Part shown: piece by piece, positions 8,570 through 17,773 of the stretch
How positions within the stretch are numbered: position 1 is the first letter of the stretch
How the letters are laid out: each line of letters starts with the position of its first letter
Source of the DNA: Limnoglobus roseus
GTDB taxonomy: Bacteria; Planctomycetota; Planctomycetia; Gemmatales; Gemmataceae
Direction: 5' to 3'
Length of the DNA stretch: 64,000 nucleotides
NCBI RefSeq assembly: GCF_008254045.1
Contig: NZ_CP042425.1
Coordinates: 6,324,001 to 6,388,000, forward strand
Position numbers and translations under genes: made by a program
The notes under the pieces: model-generated
The model's database searches: none
Seen by the model: only the letters and a program-made list of their open reading frames with translations
What the model was told of the DNA's origin: nothing

Positions 8570-10336
8570 TCACCGGGCGAGCGCGGCGGGTGACTTGTCG
8601 TACGCCTTCGCGGGGGGGGAGATTCCGAGCAACTGGGCGAGATAGGGGGCAATGCTCAGCGAACTCACGGCGTCCTTGCGCTCGCCCAATCTCGGCACGT
8701 CCGCACCGTAGGCGAGGATCGGGATGTGTCGATCGTACTCGTGCGGGGTGCCGTGATCGGTGCCGTGCGAGATTGCGCCGAGGACCAAATTGTAAGCCGG
8801 GGCGATGATGTACAGGTCGCCGGACCGGTCGGGGTGGAACGAGAGTTGGGCCATCGCACCGAAGTCCTTCTCGGCCGTGGGGAACGTACCGTTCAGCAGT
8901 TGCGTGCGGGTGAACACTGTCAACGGCGTCGGCCGTTCGCGCAGCCACGCCGCCGCGGCCTCCTCAACCTGCGGGTACGTCTTGTCGAGTGCTTCGATGG
9001 TGCGGCGGTTCAAGTAAATCCACGGATAGCAGTCGCGGACGGGCGCATCGCGCTCGACCCACTGACCGGGTACGTCGTCCTTCTTGCCGAAGACTTTGTC
9101 GAGGTGTTCGTCGAGCCCGCCGATGAAGTCCGACATGCTGAGCCGCCGAGCTTCGGGGTGTGTCTTGACCGCCACTTCCGGCAGCGGACAAACCCCGTGG
9201 TCGGCGGTCATCACGAGCGAGTACCGATCCCGCCCGACGCGCTGGTCGAGGTACACCAGTACGTCGGCCATGAGTTTGTCGGAGCGGAGGGTGATGTCCA
9301 ATACTTCGTGCGAGTCGGGGCCGAAAGCGTGCCCGATCATGTCGTTGGTGCTGAAACTCACGCAGAGCAAATCCGTCGTGCCGTTGCGGCCGACGTTCTC
9401 CCCTTCGATCGCGGCCTTCACGAACTCCCACAGGAGGTCGTTCCCGTAGGCAGAGTATTCGAGCGCGTCGAAGTAGTTGACGCTCCGGTCGTTCGCCTCC
9501 GGCAGGCGGTGCGGGAACACTCGCTGGCCCATGAAACTCCGGCCGCCCTCGCCGGGCATGTCGTCGGGACCGAGGGCGTCGTAGATGGACACCTGCTTGA
9601 ACCGGTCCCAAGTCTTGCCACCCCACCGGTAGACCACGCGGGCGCGGTCGAAGGCGTCCACCCACGCGGGCAAGGATTTCCGGTAGTAACTGGAGGTGTG
9701 GAATTCGCCGATGCTGGCATCGTAGCAGTACACGCCGTTCGGCTCCTTCCCGCCCATCAGCACGGCCGTGCGGTCCTTGAGCGAGAGACTGAAAACCCGC
9801 GATTCACCCTTACGTTGTTCCAACAGTGCGTCACCCACCGTCGGCGCGAGTAGCCGGGTCGGCGCGAGAGCGGGCCACTTGTCGCGGACGGCGTTGCCGC
9901 CCGGGGGCACTCGCTCGTACGCCTCGTCCGTGGTGCAGGACGTGACGACCTTGCCGCGGGACCGTTCGAACCACTTGTTCTCGATGATGCCGTGGACCGA
10001 CGGCGGTGCGCCGGTCGAGAGCGAAGAGTGGCCGGGGGCCGTGGAGGAGGCCGCGTAGGGCACGTGGGCGTTCGAGAACCAGACGCCGTCGCGCTTGAGC
10101 TTTTCGAAGCCGTCCGAACCGTAGTGTTGTTTCCATCGTTCGAGGTAGTCGCCGCGCATCTGGTCGAACACGATGAACACGACCAACTTGCCGCCCTTGT
10201 CGGCGGCCGGTTCACCGCCGTCGCCGCTCGGCGAGTTGCCGCCGATCGGCTTGGCAACGAACCAAATGACGGCCGCGACCAAGCCGAGGGCCGGCGAGAG
10301 CAAGAGCAAAAGCCGAGCAAACCGAGCGGCTGTCAT
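8570..10336 (-). CDS. secreted alkaline phosphatase, PafA-like (type I phosphodiesterase/nucleotide pyrophosphatase superfamily)
   Basis: This is a predicted periplasmic or surface phosphomonoesterase. The 588-aa protein has an N-terminal hydrophobic anchor (about residues 8-28), then the metal-site start VVFIVFDQMRGDYL with Asp58. The nucleophile motif SSTAPGH has Thr99 as likely nucleophile, and NDMIGHAFGPDSHEVLD and MTADHGVCPLP supply the second set of metal ligands. This matches the PafA type (Thr nucleophile, two zinc ions) more than PhoA, which uses Ser. It sits between the CotH-like gene and an alpha/beta hydrolase. No Pho-box-like element was noticed upstream. The fold is confident; the substrate range is inferred. 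Confidence 0.9.
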   Translation of the reverse strand: MTAARFARLLLLLSPALGLVAAVIWFVAKPIGGNSPSGDGGEPAADKGGKLVVFIVFDQMRGDYLERWKQHYGSDGFEKLKRDGVWFSNAHVPYAASSTAPGHSSLSTGAPPSVHGIIENKWFERSRGKVVTSCTTDEAYERVPPGGNAVRDKWPALAPTRLLAPTVGDALLEQRKGESRVFSLSLKDRTAVLMGGKEPNGVYCYDASIGEFHTSSYYRKSLPAWVDAFDRARVVYRWGGKTWDRFKQVSIYDALGPDDMPGEGGRSFMGQRVFPHRLPEANDRSVNYFDALEYSAYGNDLLWEFVKAAIEGENVGRNGTTDLLCVSFSTNDMIGHAFGPDSHEVLDITLRSDKLMADVLVYLDQRVGRDRYSLVMTADHGVCPLPEVAVKTHPEARRLSMSDFIGGLDEHLDKVFGKKDDVPGQWVERDAPVRDCYPWIYLNRRTIEALDKTYPQVEEAAAAWLRERPTPLTVFTRTQLLNGTFPTAEKDFGAMAQLSFHPDRSGDLYIIAPAYNLVLGAISHGTDHGTPHEYDRHIPILAYGADVPRLGERKDAVSSLSIAPYLAQLLGISPPAKAYDKSPAALAR

Positions 10337-10366
10337 AATTCCACCTCGAAAGTCCAGAACCCGTGT

Positions 10367-12376
10367 CTACTTGCTGCCTTGCCCGTCGTCGGCCTGCAAC
10401 TTCCACTGCTCGTCAAAGAACCCGGCCCTCACGACCTTGCCGGGCCACCGCGAGTTCGGTGGCGTGGTCACGTCTACGACGGCGTAGTCCGGCAGTTTCG
10501 GCACCTGCCGGGCGTTGTTGAGGTAATCGTACTCGCGGTAGGTAAACCCGCTATTGAGGACCACGTACTTCTTCGGATTCAATGGATTCGGGTAGATCAG
10601 AAGTTGCACGGTCGAATCGCCGAACTCCTTGATCGGCAACTTGTCGGCGATCTTCGCGAGGATTGCGTTGCTCTTGGGATCGCCCCAGAGGACGAGGTTG
10701 TTGTTCTTGATGTCGTCCTCGGTGATGTCCTTGTCGGCCTTCACCGGGGCGTCGCCGCGGAACTGCTTCCGCCACTGTTCGACGGCGTGGTTCATCTCGC
10801 CGTCCACCCACTTGCCGATCTTCTCGTTCATCGGCGTGCCGGTCGGCTTGACCATGAGGAAGGCGTCCATGAAGGCGTCGTCGATCGGGCCTTGCAGGCC
10901 GTGGACTTTCTTCAATGCCAGCGACTCGTTATGCACTCCGACCCACTTGCCCGAAGTCTTCTCGCACCGAAGCCGGTTGGGGTGTTCGCGGTTAGCCGCC
11001 TCGGACGCAGACGACTTGTACGCGACGGCGAGTTCGCCGTCGATGTGCAGTTCGGCGGTAACGAGTGGCGACGTGACCGTGAGAGCCGATACGTTCTTGG
11101 TGGTCAGGGTGAACTTATTGCCTTCGAGCTTGCCGATCACCGTGGCCGGCTCCCAGTGCTTCTCTAACCCGTCGATCCGCAACCACGCGCACTCGTTGTA
11201 GCGGAGGGTGCGGGTCGTGAACTTGATCTCCTTCGGTAGCGGGTCTTTGCCCTTCGCGACGATCTCGTCCACTTTCTTGATGACCTCGGCCTTCGCATTC
11301 TTCTCGTAGCTGTGGCCGGTCTTCGGGCCGATGATATGCGTCAGTTCGAGGCCGACTTTCTTCATCTCGCGGGCCATCACGTCGGCGGCCTGCTTTTGCT
11401 TGTCGATCTCGCCGCTGTACGCGACCGTCGGCAGGTTGAAGATGTTCTGGGCGTAGTCGGTCGCGTCGTACATCCCCCAGAGTTTCTTTTCGTACCACGT
11501 CGGTTTCACGTCTTCTTTCTGGAAGTCGTTCAAGAACTCTCGTGTCTCGGCGAAGCCCGCCCCCGGTGCGGCCGCACAGAACAGCGTCGGGTAGTGGACC
11601 GCGTACTGCCAACAGGCCGCCCCGCCCATGCTGAAGCCGCGGGCGACGATGCGGCTCTCGTCGATGCGGTAGTGCTTCTTCATGTGATCGAGGATTTCGA
11701 GCGAATCGACTTCGCCGGCAAACTTATTCGCGTTGCTGAACCGGCCGTAGGGGTGAACGACAATGGCCCCGGCGGGCGTGAACTGGCCGGCGCTTCTCTC
11801 GTGTTCGGCGAGGAACGACAATTCCAGCGTGTTCTCGAACCGGCCGTGCCACCAGAAGTCGAGGCGGTGCTTGTTCGTCCCCGCGTAGTCGTATTCCTTC
11901 GGAATCACCAAGCCGTAGGGCTGCGGACTGCCGTCGATCTTGGAGCGATATCCCCGAACAACGAGGCCGGTCGCGGTCGTCCAACTCGGCTTGCCGTCCT
12001 TCAGTTCCTTGGCGCGTTTCAGCCCGGTTTTGATCTGGTTCTTCGCGGTCGGCACGTCGTTCCGAGTGACCTTCCCCGTGTTGTCCTTCGTGACGTACAG
12101 CTCGTTGAAGTCAACCGCGTAGTGAACCGCCTGGTAGTAGATCTCTACGTCCGGGAGGAGTTCCTGCCCCTTCAACCCGTCAATCTCCTTCTTCAGTTGC
12201 TCCAAACCCGACCGCAATTCCTTCAAATCCTCCTCGGCAATCGCGGACCCTTTCGGTGGAACCGAGCGGACGTTTTCGATCTTGTTGTCGGCCGGGCCGT
12301 CGGCCTTCGTCAGACTGAGGGCGAAGAGGGGAACGGCGGCGGCAAGTGCGGCGAGGAGGGGTCGGCGCGAGGACAT
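10367..12376 (-). CDS. secreted alpha/beta hydrolase (prolyl-oligopeptidase/esterase type)
   Basis: This is a predicted exported serine hydrolase. The ATG at 12376 gives 669 aa with a signal peptide (RRPLLAALAAAVPLFALSL). The nucleophile elbow is ARGFSMGGAACW with Ser near residue 250, a likely acid is in VAYSGEID, and the catalytic His is probably in GPKTGHSYE. The region after about residue 350 is not typical of esterases and contains beta-rich stretches (KFTLTTKNVSALTV) and a nucleotide-free C-terminal domain of unclear role. Layout and length match the planctomycete 'prolyl oligopeptidase family' proteins that may act on polysaccharide esters. It diverges from purA across 178 bp. Confidence 0.85.
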   Translation of the reverse strand: MSSRRPLLAALAAAVPLFALSLTKADGPADNKIENVRSVPPKGSAIAEEDLKELRSGLEQLKKEIDGLKGQELLPDVEIYYQAVHYAVDFNELYVTKDNTGKVTRNDVPTAKNQIKTGLKRAKELKDGKPSWTTATGLVVRGYRSKIDGSPQPYGLVIPKEYDYAGTNKHRLDFWWHGRFENTLELSFLAEHERSAGQFTPAGAIVVHPYGRFSNANKFAGEVDSLEILDHMKKHYRIDESRIVARGFSMGGAACWQYAVHYPTLFCAAAPGAGFAETREFLNDFQKEDVKPTWYEKKLWGMYDATDYAQNIFNLPTVAYSGEIDKQKQAADVMAREMKKVGLELTHIIGPKTGHSYEKNAKAEVIKKVDEIVAKGKDPLPKEIKFTTRTLRYNECAWLRIDGLEKHWEPATVIGKLEGNKFTLTTKNVSALTVTSPLVTAELHIDGELAVAYKSSASEAANREHPNRLRCEKTSGKWVGVHNESLALKKVHGLQGPIDDAFMDAFLMVKPTGTPMNEKIGKWVDGEMNHAVEQWRKQFRGDAPVKADKDITEDDIKNNNLVLWGDPKSNAILAKIADKLPIKEFGDSTVQLLIYPNPLNPKKYVVLNSGFTYREYDYLNNARQVPKLPDYAVVDVTTPPNSRWPGKVVRAGFFDEQWKLQADDGQGSK

Positions 12377-12493
12377 GCATTTCTCCAGGTGGGATGGTGC
12401 AACTGTATGTTGCGGGCATTTCCTGGCCACCCCGCACTTGACGCATTCGCGGGGGCAACCTAGCGTGTTGGTTGGGCTTGCCGCCCCAACTTC

Positions 12494-12513
12494 GTGCCGG
12501 CCGTGACCGGCAC
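12494..12513. repeat. 7-bp inverted repeat in the purA upstream region
   Basis: GTGCCGG and CCGGCAC (12494-12500, 12507-12513) flank a 6-nt loop, 42 nt before the purA start and in the gap shared with the divergent hydrolase gene. It could be an operator or a leader hairpin; no ligand or regulator is suggested by the sequence. Confidence 0.3.
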
Positions 12514-12554
12514 TCGGTTCCACCACTTGAGTTTACACCGGCTGGATTTCTCTC

Positions 12555-13850
12555 ATGTCCGCAACGTGTGTCGTCGGCTTGCAATGGGGCGACGAAGCGA
12601 AAGGCAAGATCGTCGACATCCTTGGCGATCAACACGACTTCGTAGTCCGCTACAACGGCGGCGCGAACGCCGGGCACACCGTCGTCTGGGGCGACCGCAA
12701 GTTCGCGCTGTCGCTGTTGCCGACCGGGGTGCTCAAGCCACACGTGAAGTCGGTGATCGGCAACGGCGTGGTGGTCTACCCGCCGCGGTTCATCGAGGAA
12801 GTGGACAAGTTGCGGGCCGGCGGCGTGGAGGTCGGAGCAAACCTCGTTGTGAGCGATCACGCTCACGTGATCTTCCCGTACCACATGGAAGAAGAGCGCC
12901 TGGCGGAAACCGACGGCGACGGCAAGATCGGCACGACGGGCCGCGGCATCGGGCCGTGCTATCAAGACAAGGTCGGCCGGCGGTTCGGCATCCGCGTCGG
13001 CGATTTGCTCCACCCGAACTACCTCCGCGAACGGCTCAGCTACATCGTTCCGAACAAGAACCGACTCATCACCGCATTCGCCAACGGCAACCCCGACGCG
13101 AAGACCTTCGACGCGAGCAAGCTCTGCGACGAGTACCTCGGCTACGCGGAGAGACTGAAGCCGCACGTCACCGACACCCCGCGATTGCTCCAGGACGCGA
13201 TCGCGGCCGGCAAGCGGGTACTATTCGAAGCCGCCCAGGGCAGCCTCCTCGACGTGGATCACGGCACCTTCCCCTATGTGACCAGTTCCAGCAGCCTGCC
13301 GTCCGGCATTTGGGGTGGCAGCGGCGTGCCGTCCCGCGACGTGACGCGCATCATTGGTATCTTGAAGGCGTACACAACCCGCGTTGGCCGCGGTCCCTTC
13401 CCCACCGAACTTGACGACGGCCCGAACGGCATCGGCAACCGCATTCGCACCATCGGCCGAGAGTTCGGGACCGTGACCGGCCGGCCGCGCCGCGTGGGCT
13501 GGTTCGACGCGGTCGCCGCCCGCTACACGAGCAAACTCGCCGGAGTCGATGAAGTCTCGGTCATGCTGCTGGACGTTCTTAGCGGCCTGACGGAACTGAA
13601 GATCTGCACGCACTACGAACTCGACGGCGAGCGGATTTCACACTTCCCGAGCGACGCCTTCCAGTTGGAGCGGTGCAAGCCAATCCTGGAAACGGTGCCG
13701 GCGTGGTCGGAGGACATCACGAAGGTTCGCAAACTCTCGGACCTGCCAGCGGCGGCCCGCAAGTACGTCGACCGCATCGGCGAGCTGATGGGCAAGAAGG
13801 TGTCGTTCGTTTCCATCGGCCCCGACCGCGACCAGACGATCATTCTGTAA
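12555..13850 (+). CDS. purA: adenylosuccinate synthetase
   Basis: PurA joins IMP and aspartate using GTP to form adenylosuccinate, the first step from IMP to AMP. The 431-aa protein has the N-terminal QWGDEAKGKIVD P-loop (family consensus GDEGKGK; here Ala replaces the second Gly). RYNGGANAGHTVV with the catalytic His follows, then TTGRGIGPCYQDKVGR, FEAAQGSLLDVDHGTFPYVTSS, and the C-terminal SIGPDRDQTI GTP-site motif. Length is normal. Nine bases separate its stop from uppS, so purA, uppS and cdsA probably share a transcript, mixing nucleotide and envelope-lipid synthesis. Confidence 0.97.
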   Translation: MSATCVVGLQWGDEAKGKIVDILGDQHDFVVRYNGGANAGHTVVWGDRKFALSLLPTGVLKPHVKSVIGNGVVVYPPRFIEEVDKLRAGGVEVGANLVVSDHAHVIFPYHMEEERLAETDGDGKIGTTGRGIGPCYQDKVGRRFGIRVGDLLHPNYLRERLSYIVPNKNRLITAFANGNPDAKTFDASKLCDEYLGYAERLKPHVTDTPRLLQDAIAAGKRVLFEAAQGSLLDVDHGTFPYVTSSSSLPSGIWGGSGVPSRDVTRIIGILKAYTTRVGRGPFPTELDDGPNGIGNRIRTIGREFGTVTGRPRRVGWFDAVAARYTSKLAGVDEVSVMLLDVLSGLTELKICTHYELDGERISHFPSDAFQLERCKPILETVPAWSEDITKVRKLSDLPAAARKYVDRIGELMGKKVSFVSIGPDRDQTIIL

Positions 13851-13859
13851 ACTGCCCCC

Positions 13860-14636
13860 ATGCCGTTCACCCCTACCGAAGCTGCCGCCCACGTCCGATC
13901 CGTTGGTCTCGACCCGGACCGGATGCCGCGGCACATCGCAGTCATCATGGACGGCAACGGGCGTTGGGCCGTCGAACGCGGCGATCCCCGCTTCACCGGT
14001 CACGTTCGTGGCACGCAGATCGTCCGCGACATCGTTGACGAGTGCTGCCACCTGGGCCTCGGACAACTCACCCTCTACTGCTTCAGCGTCGAGAACTGGA
14101 AGCGACCGGCCGCCGAAGTCGCGATGCTCATGGGGTTGCTGAAGGAGTACCTTCTCGCCGAGCGCGATCGCATCCTGCGCGAGAACATCCGCTTCACGGT
14201 CATCGGCCGCCGAGAGGGAATCAGCGACGACGTGCAAGCCGAGATGGACACGAACATCCGGCTGAGCCGCGACAACACCGGACTCACGCTTTGCCTCGCG
14301 ATCAACTACGGCAGCCGCACGGAGATCGTCGATGCGATGCGGTCGGTCGCGCGACAGGTACAAGCCGGGACGCTGGCGGCCGACACCATCGACGAGGCGA
14401 CCGTTTCCAATGCCCTCTACACGGCCGGGATGCCCGACCCCGATCTGCTCATCCGCACGGCCGGCGAGATGCGCGTCAGCAACTACCTCCTCTGGCAAAT
14501 CTCCTACGCGGAACTCTGGGTCACGCAAAAGTGCTGGCCGGACTTCGACGCCGCGACGTTGCACGAGGCGCTGAAGGATTTCGCCAACCGCGAGCGCCGC
14601 TTCGGCGGCTTGCAACCCGTCAAGGGAGCCGTTTAA
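13860..14636 (+). CDS. uppS: isoprenyl transferase (undecaprenyl diphosphate synthase type)
   Basis: This cis-prenyltransferase extends farnesyl diphosphate with isopentenyl units to the C55 carrier lipid used for cell-wall and surface polysaccharide assembly. The 258-aa sequence has the family start IAVIMDGNGRWA, LTLYCFSVENWKRP, and the C-terminal PDPDLLIRTAGEMRVSNYLLWQISYAELWV block that holds the IPP-binding arginines and serine. A somewhat long N-terminal lead (about 20 aa) precedes the catalytic core. Only 4 nt separate its stop from cdsA, which matches the widely conserved uppS-cdsA gene pair. Confidence 0.96.
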   Translation: MPFTPTEAAAHVRSVGLDPDRMPRHIAVIMDGNGRWAVERGDPRFTGHVRGTQIVRDIVDECCHLGLGQLTLYCFSVENWKRPAAEVAMLMGLLKEYLLAERDRILRENIRFTVIGRREGISDDVQAEMDTNIRLSRDNTGLTLCLAINYGSRTEIVDAMRSVARQVQAGTLAADTIDEATVSNALYTAGMPDPDLLIRTAGEMRVSNYLLWQISYAELWVTQKCWPDFDAATLHEALKDFANRERRFGGLQPVKGAV

Positions 14637-14640
14637 CTCG

Positions 14641-15480
14641 ATGCTCCGAACTCGCATCTGGGTTGGCTCACTCCTGGCCGCGGCGGCGGCCGGCGTCCTG
14701 TTCGGCGATGCCTTCTTCGCCCCGCACTACCCGATTCTCCTCGCCGCCATTCTCTTCCTCGGCTGGTTCGGCACCCAGGAATTCTGGCGGATGTTGTCCG
14801 CCGGGGACCGACCGGCCGCGCCGGTCGTTGCGTTGGGCGTGCCGCTGGTTCTCGCGGCGAACTGGTTCTCCGTGCTGTCGCAAGGCATTGCCGCACCGTG
14901 GCAATGCGTGATCGGGGCGTTCGTGGCCGCCGTGTTGGTCGCCTTCTTGTACGAGATCGGGACGTACTCGGCAGACGGCCACTCGTCGCGGCGGGTGGCG
15001 TTTTCCGTCCTGTTGTTCGCCTATTTGGGCCTGTTGCCGAGTTTTCTTGTGCAGTTGCGCTGGCTGCCGGTCGAAGTCTCAGGGGCGGCGCTCGCGGCCG
15101 CGATCTTCGTTCCGAAGGTCGGCGACATCTTCGCGCTGCTCACCGGCATGGCGTTCGGCCGGCACAAATTGACCCCCCTGCTCTCCCCCAAGAAGACGTG
15201 GGAAGGCTTTGCCGGCGGCATGCTCGCGGCCATGGCGACGGCCGTCGGTTTCCGATACCTCTCCCCCGAACTCTTCCATCACGACACGCTCCGGGCCGTT
15301 GCGTTCGGGCTGTGTGTCGGCCTGATGGGCGTCTTCGGCGACCTCGCGGAGTCGATGCTCAAGCGCGACTGTCAGATCAAGGACGCCTCGAAAAGCATTC
15401 CGGGGTTTGGCGGAGTCCTCGATGTGGTAGACTCTGTGATATTTGCGGCCCCGGTGGCGTACCTCTTTTTCACCGCGTGA
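14641..15480 (+). CDS. cdsA: phosphatidate cytidylyltransferase
   Basis: CdsA makes CDP-diacylglycerol from phosphatidic acid and CTP, the branch point for membrane phospholipids. The 279-aa protein is a multi-pass membrane protein with about eight hydrophobic segments. The C-terminal signature SMLKRDCQIKDASKSIPG followed by GGVLDVVDS carries the Lys-Arg, Lys-Asp and Asp residues of the family metal and substrate site. It follows uppS directly. A 7-bp inverted repeat just after the stop (from about 15488) might contribute to 3'-end formation but has no T-run. Confidence 0.95.
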   Translation: MLRTRIWVGSLLAAAAAGVLFGDAFFAPHYPILLAAILFLGWFGTQEFWRMLSAGDRPAAPVVALGVPLVLAANWFSVLSQGIAAPWQCVIGAFVAAVLVAFLYEIGTYSADGHSSRRVAFSVLLFAYLGLLPSFLVQLRWLPVEVSGAALAAAIFVPKVGDIFALLTGMAFGRHKLTPLLSPKKTWEGFAGGMLAAMATAVGFRYLSPELFHHDTLRAVAFGLCVGLMGVFGDLAESMLKRDCQIKDASKSIPGFGGVLDVVDSVIFAAPVAYLFFTA

Positions 15481-15554
15481 CCGCCGCCCGAGAACCTTTC
15501 TCGGCGTTCGACTGTCTGAACCGAATATCCCCCTAGCTCAACCCGGCGGATTTG

Positions 15555-16520
15555 ATGCCCACGACCCGTACCCTGACGCTCGACAGCCGCGAAGAGACGG
15601 TCATCCTCTTCGGCACGCGCGACCAGTTCCTCCGCATGATCCGCGACGCCCTCGGCGTCCGCATTGTCGCCCGGGGCGACACCATCCAGATCGACGGGGA
15701 GGAACAAGCCTGCGAACACGCCGAGCGGGCTTTCCAGCAGTTGCGGCTCGTGCTCCGGAAGTCGGGCAAACTGACGGCCGAGGACGTGCGAACGGTGCTG
15801 GAAGTAATCCGCGGCAACGACGTGCGCGGCGGCACGACCAGCTTGGCCGTGACCGACACCGGCAAGTACATGCGGCCCCGCACCGACGGCCAGGGGCGAT
15901 ACGTGCAGGCGATGAAGACGCACGACGTGGTCCTCTGTGTCGGCCCCGCCGGGACGGGTAAAACGTACCTCGCGGTCGGGTGGGCGGTCAGCCTGCTCCG
16001 CTCGACGGCCGTGAAGAAAATCGTCCTCGTGCGGCCAGCCGTCGAAGCCGGCGAACGACTGGGGTTCCTGCCGGGCGACCTCGTTCAGAAGATCAACCCG
16101 TACCTGCGGCCGTTGTTCGACTCGCTGAACGACATCATGGAACCGGACACCGTCCGCCGGTACATGGAGAACGACATCATCGAGATCGTCCCGCTGGCGT
16201 ACATGCGGGGTCGCACGCTGAACGGTGCGTGCATCATCCTCGACGAAGGGCAGAACGCCTCGACGGCCCAGATGAAGATGTTCCTCACGCGGATGGGGCA
16301 CGGGTCGAAGGTCGTCGTGACCGGCGACATGACTCAGGTGGACCTGCCGCGGACGATCAAGAGCGGGATGGCCGACGCCGTCACGCGGTTGCGGGACGTA
16401 GAGGGTGTGTCGATCGTTCATCTGGGCGAAGGCGACATCGTCCGCAACCCGATCGTGGCGAAGATCGTCGCAGCCTACGACGACGAATCCGGCCGGCCGA
16501 AGCGGACACCGGCCCGCTAA
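15555..16520 (+). CDS. phoH: PhoH-family ATPase
   Basis: PhoH/YbeZ proteins are P-loop ATPases related to the N-terminal part of RecD-type helicases and are linked to RNA metabolism, often with the endonuclease YbeY. The 321-aa product has an N-terminal KH-like segment and a Walker A in VGPAGTGKTYLAV (about residue 137). The Walker B region is ACIILDEGQNAS, and a sensor-like KMFLTRMGHGSKVVVTGD follows. A TTG three bases upstream (15552) is also in frame; ATG is preferred. It lies 74 nt after cdsA on the same strand. YbeY, its usual partner, does not follow: the next gene is an ABC permease. Confidence 0.94.
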   Translation: MPTTRTLTLDSREETVILFGTRDQFLRMIRDALGVRIVARGDTIQIDGEEQACEHAERAFQQLRLVLRKSGKLTAEDVRTVLEVIRGNDVRGGTTSLAVTDTGKYMRPRTDGQGRYVQAMKTHDVVLCVGPAGTGKTYLAVGWAVSLLRSTAVKKIVLVRPAVEAGERLGFLPGDLVQKINPYLRPLFDSLNDIMEPDTVRRYMENDIIEIVPLAYMRGRTLNGACIILDEGQNASTAQMKMFLTRMGHGSKVVVTGDMTQVDLPRTIKSGMADAVTRLRDVEGVSIVHLGEGDIVRNPIVAKIVAAYDDESGRPKRTPAR

Positions 16521-16625
16521 GATTGTTCCATCCGCCACAGTTTCTCAAACGACGGACGCGGTCGGCCCGACCGCACCGCGCGGTCCTTGCTCTTCGCGCG
16601 GATTCTGCGATGCTGGACAGGGCCG

Positions 16626-17762
16626 ATGAGTTACTCTCTCACGACGATCTGGTTCGAGCGCAACCGCTTTCTCCCCGCGATTCTCGCGGTGGCGTTTTCG
16701 GCCGTGCTGATCGCCGTGCAAGGCGGACTGGTTATCGGCCTACTGGCAATGATGTCCTTGCCCATCGACAAGTCGCGGGCGGACGTGTGGGTCGGCTACC
16801 CCGGCGTGCGGAGCGTGGACTTGGGCCGGCCGTTGCCGGACCGCTGGGTCACGCGGGTGGTCGAGCAGCCGGAAGTCGAGCGCGCGGAACTGGCGATGAT
16901 CGGCTTCTCGCTCTGGACCCGAGTCTCGTCCACTCAGAGCCCGGCCACGCCGGAAGTCTGCACGGTCGTCGGTTCGACCCTCGGCCCGGATTCTCTGGCC
17001 GCAGTGGAAGGATTGCGGCAACAGCCCGACCTGATGGCACGGCTGTCGGAACCCTTCACGGTGGCCGTGGATGAATCGGAACTGGGGCGGCTGAACATCA
17101 CGGGCGTCGGTCAGGACGCCGACATTCTCGGCAAGCGGGTTACGGTCGTCGGCCTCGTACACGGCTATAAGAGTCTCGGCGGCCCGTATGTCTTCTGTTC
17201 GAACGAGAACGCCCGCGTGCTGTTGAAGTACTTCCCCGGCGAGGCCACCTACATTGTGGCAAAGTGCGGGACGCCCGAAGACGCCAAGCGGATGACGCTG
17301 CGGATGAAAGGGTACTCGCAGTTGACGGCCTTCACGGCCGACGACTTCTCCTGGCGGTCGCGGATGCACTGGCTGTTCACCACGAAGGCCGGGGTCACGG
17401 TCGGGTTCACGGCTCTCCTCGGCCTGCTGGTCGGAGCCGTCGTGACCAGCCAAACCCTCTACGCGGCGACGGCGGCTTCACTCCGCGAGTATTCCACGCT
17501 TCGAGCGATGGGCATTCCGCGGTGGCGGCTGCAACTGTCCGTGTTGGAACAGTCCTTCTGGGTCGGCCTCTTCGGGGTCATGGTGGCCGCCCCGGTGACG
17601 TTCGTCATCGCACAAGCGGCGAATTACATGGGCACCCAGGTCATGCTCCACCCGCTGGTGATCGGCATCGCCATCCTGATTACGATGGTCATGGCCATCG
17701 GGTCCGGCCTGGCGGCATTGCGGTCGTTCCAGAACGTCGACCCGGCCCACAACCTTCGCTGA
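16626..17762 (+). CDS. ABC transporter permease, DevC/MacB-like
   Basis: The protein (378 aa from the ATG at 16626) has the FtsX/MacB layout. One transmembrane helix near the N-terminus (PAILAVAFSAVLIAVQGGLVIGLL) is followed by a periplasmic domain of about 200 residues, then three helices (VTVGFTALLGLLVGAVVTSQTL, FWVGLFGVMVAAPVTFVIAQ, LVIGIAILITMVMAIGSGLAAL). N-terminal SYSLTTIWFERNRFLPAILAVAF resembles DevC-type permeases that export envelope glycolipids. A membrane fusion protein gene follows after 11 nt. The ATP-binding subunit expected in a DevBCA set is absent on either side, so the ATPase must be encoded elsewhere or shared. Confidence 0.85.
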   Translation: MSYSLTTIWFERNRFLPAILAVAFSAVLIAVQGGLVIGLLAMMSLPIDKSRADVWVGYPGVRSVDLGRPLPDRWVTRVVEQPEVERAELAMIGFSLWTRVSSTQSPATPEVCTVVGSTLGPDSLAAVEGLRQQPDLMARLSEPFTVAVDESELGRLNITGVGQDADILGKRVTVVGLVHGYKSLGGPYVFCSNENARVLLKYFPGEATYIVAKCGTPEDAKRMTLRMKGYSQLTAFTADDFSWRSRMHWLFTTKAGVTVGFTALLGLLVGAVVTSQTLYAATAASLREYSTLRAMGIPRWRLQLSVLEQSFWVGLFGVMVAAPVTFVIAQAANYMGTQVMLHPLVIGIAILITMVMAIGSGLAALRSFQNVDPAHNLR

Positions 17763-17773
17763 GGACGCCCGTC

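Noticed and set aside
11312..12463. Long plus-strand open frame over the secreted hydrolase
   Set aside because: High GC gives long frames on the opposite strand. It has no ribosome site or family motif, and the hydrolase on the minus strand has a signal and a catalytic motif.
12600..12650. PurA P-loop GDEAKGK as a defective site
   Set aside because: One Gly to Ala change in the loop with all other motifs kept is more likely a lineage variant than loss of activity.
15486..15505. Terminator after cdsA
   Set aside because: The 7-bp inverted repeat has a 3-nt loop and no T-run, and the phoH gene follows on the same strand; too weak to call.
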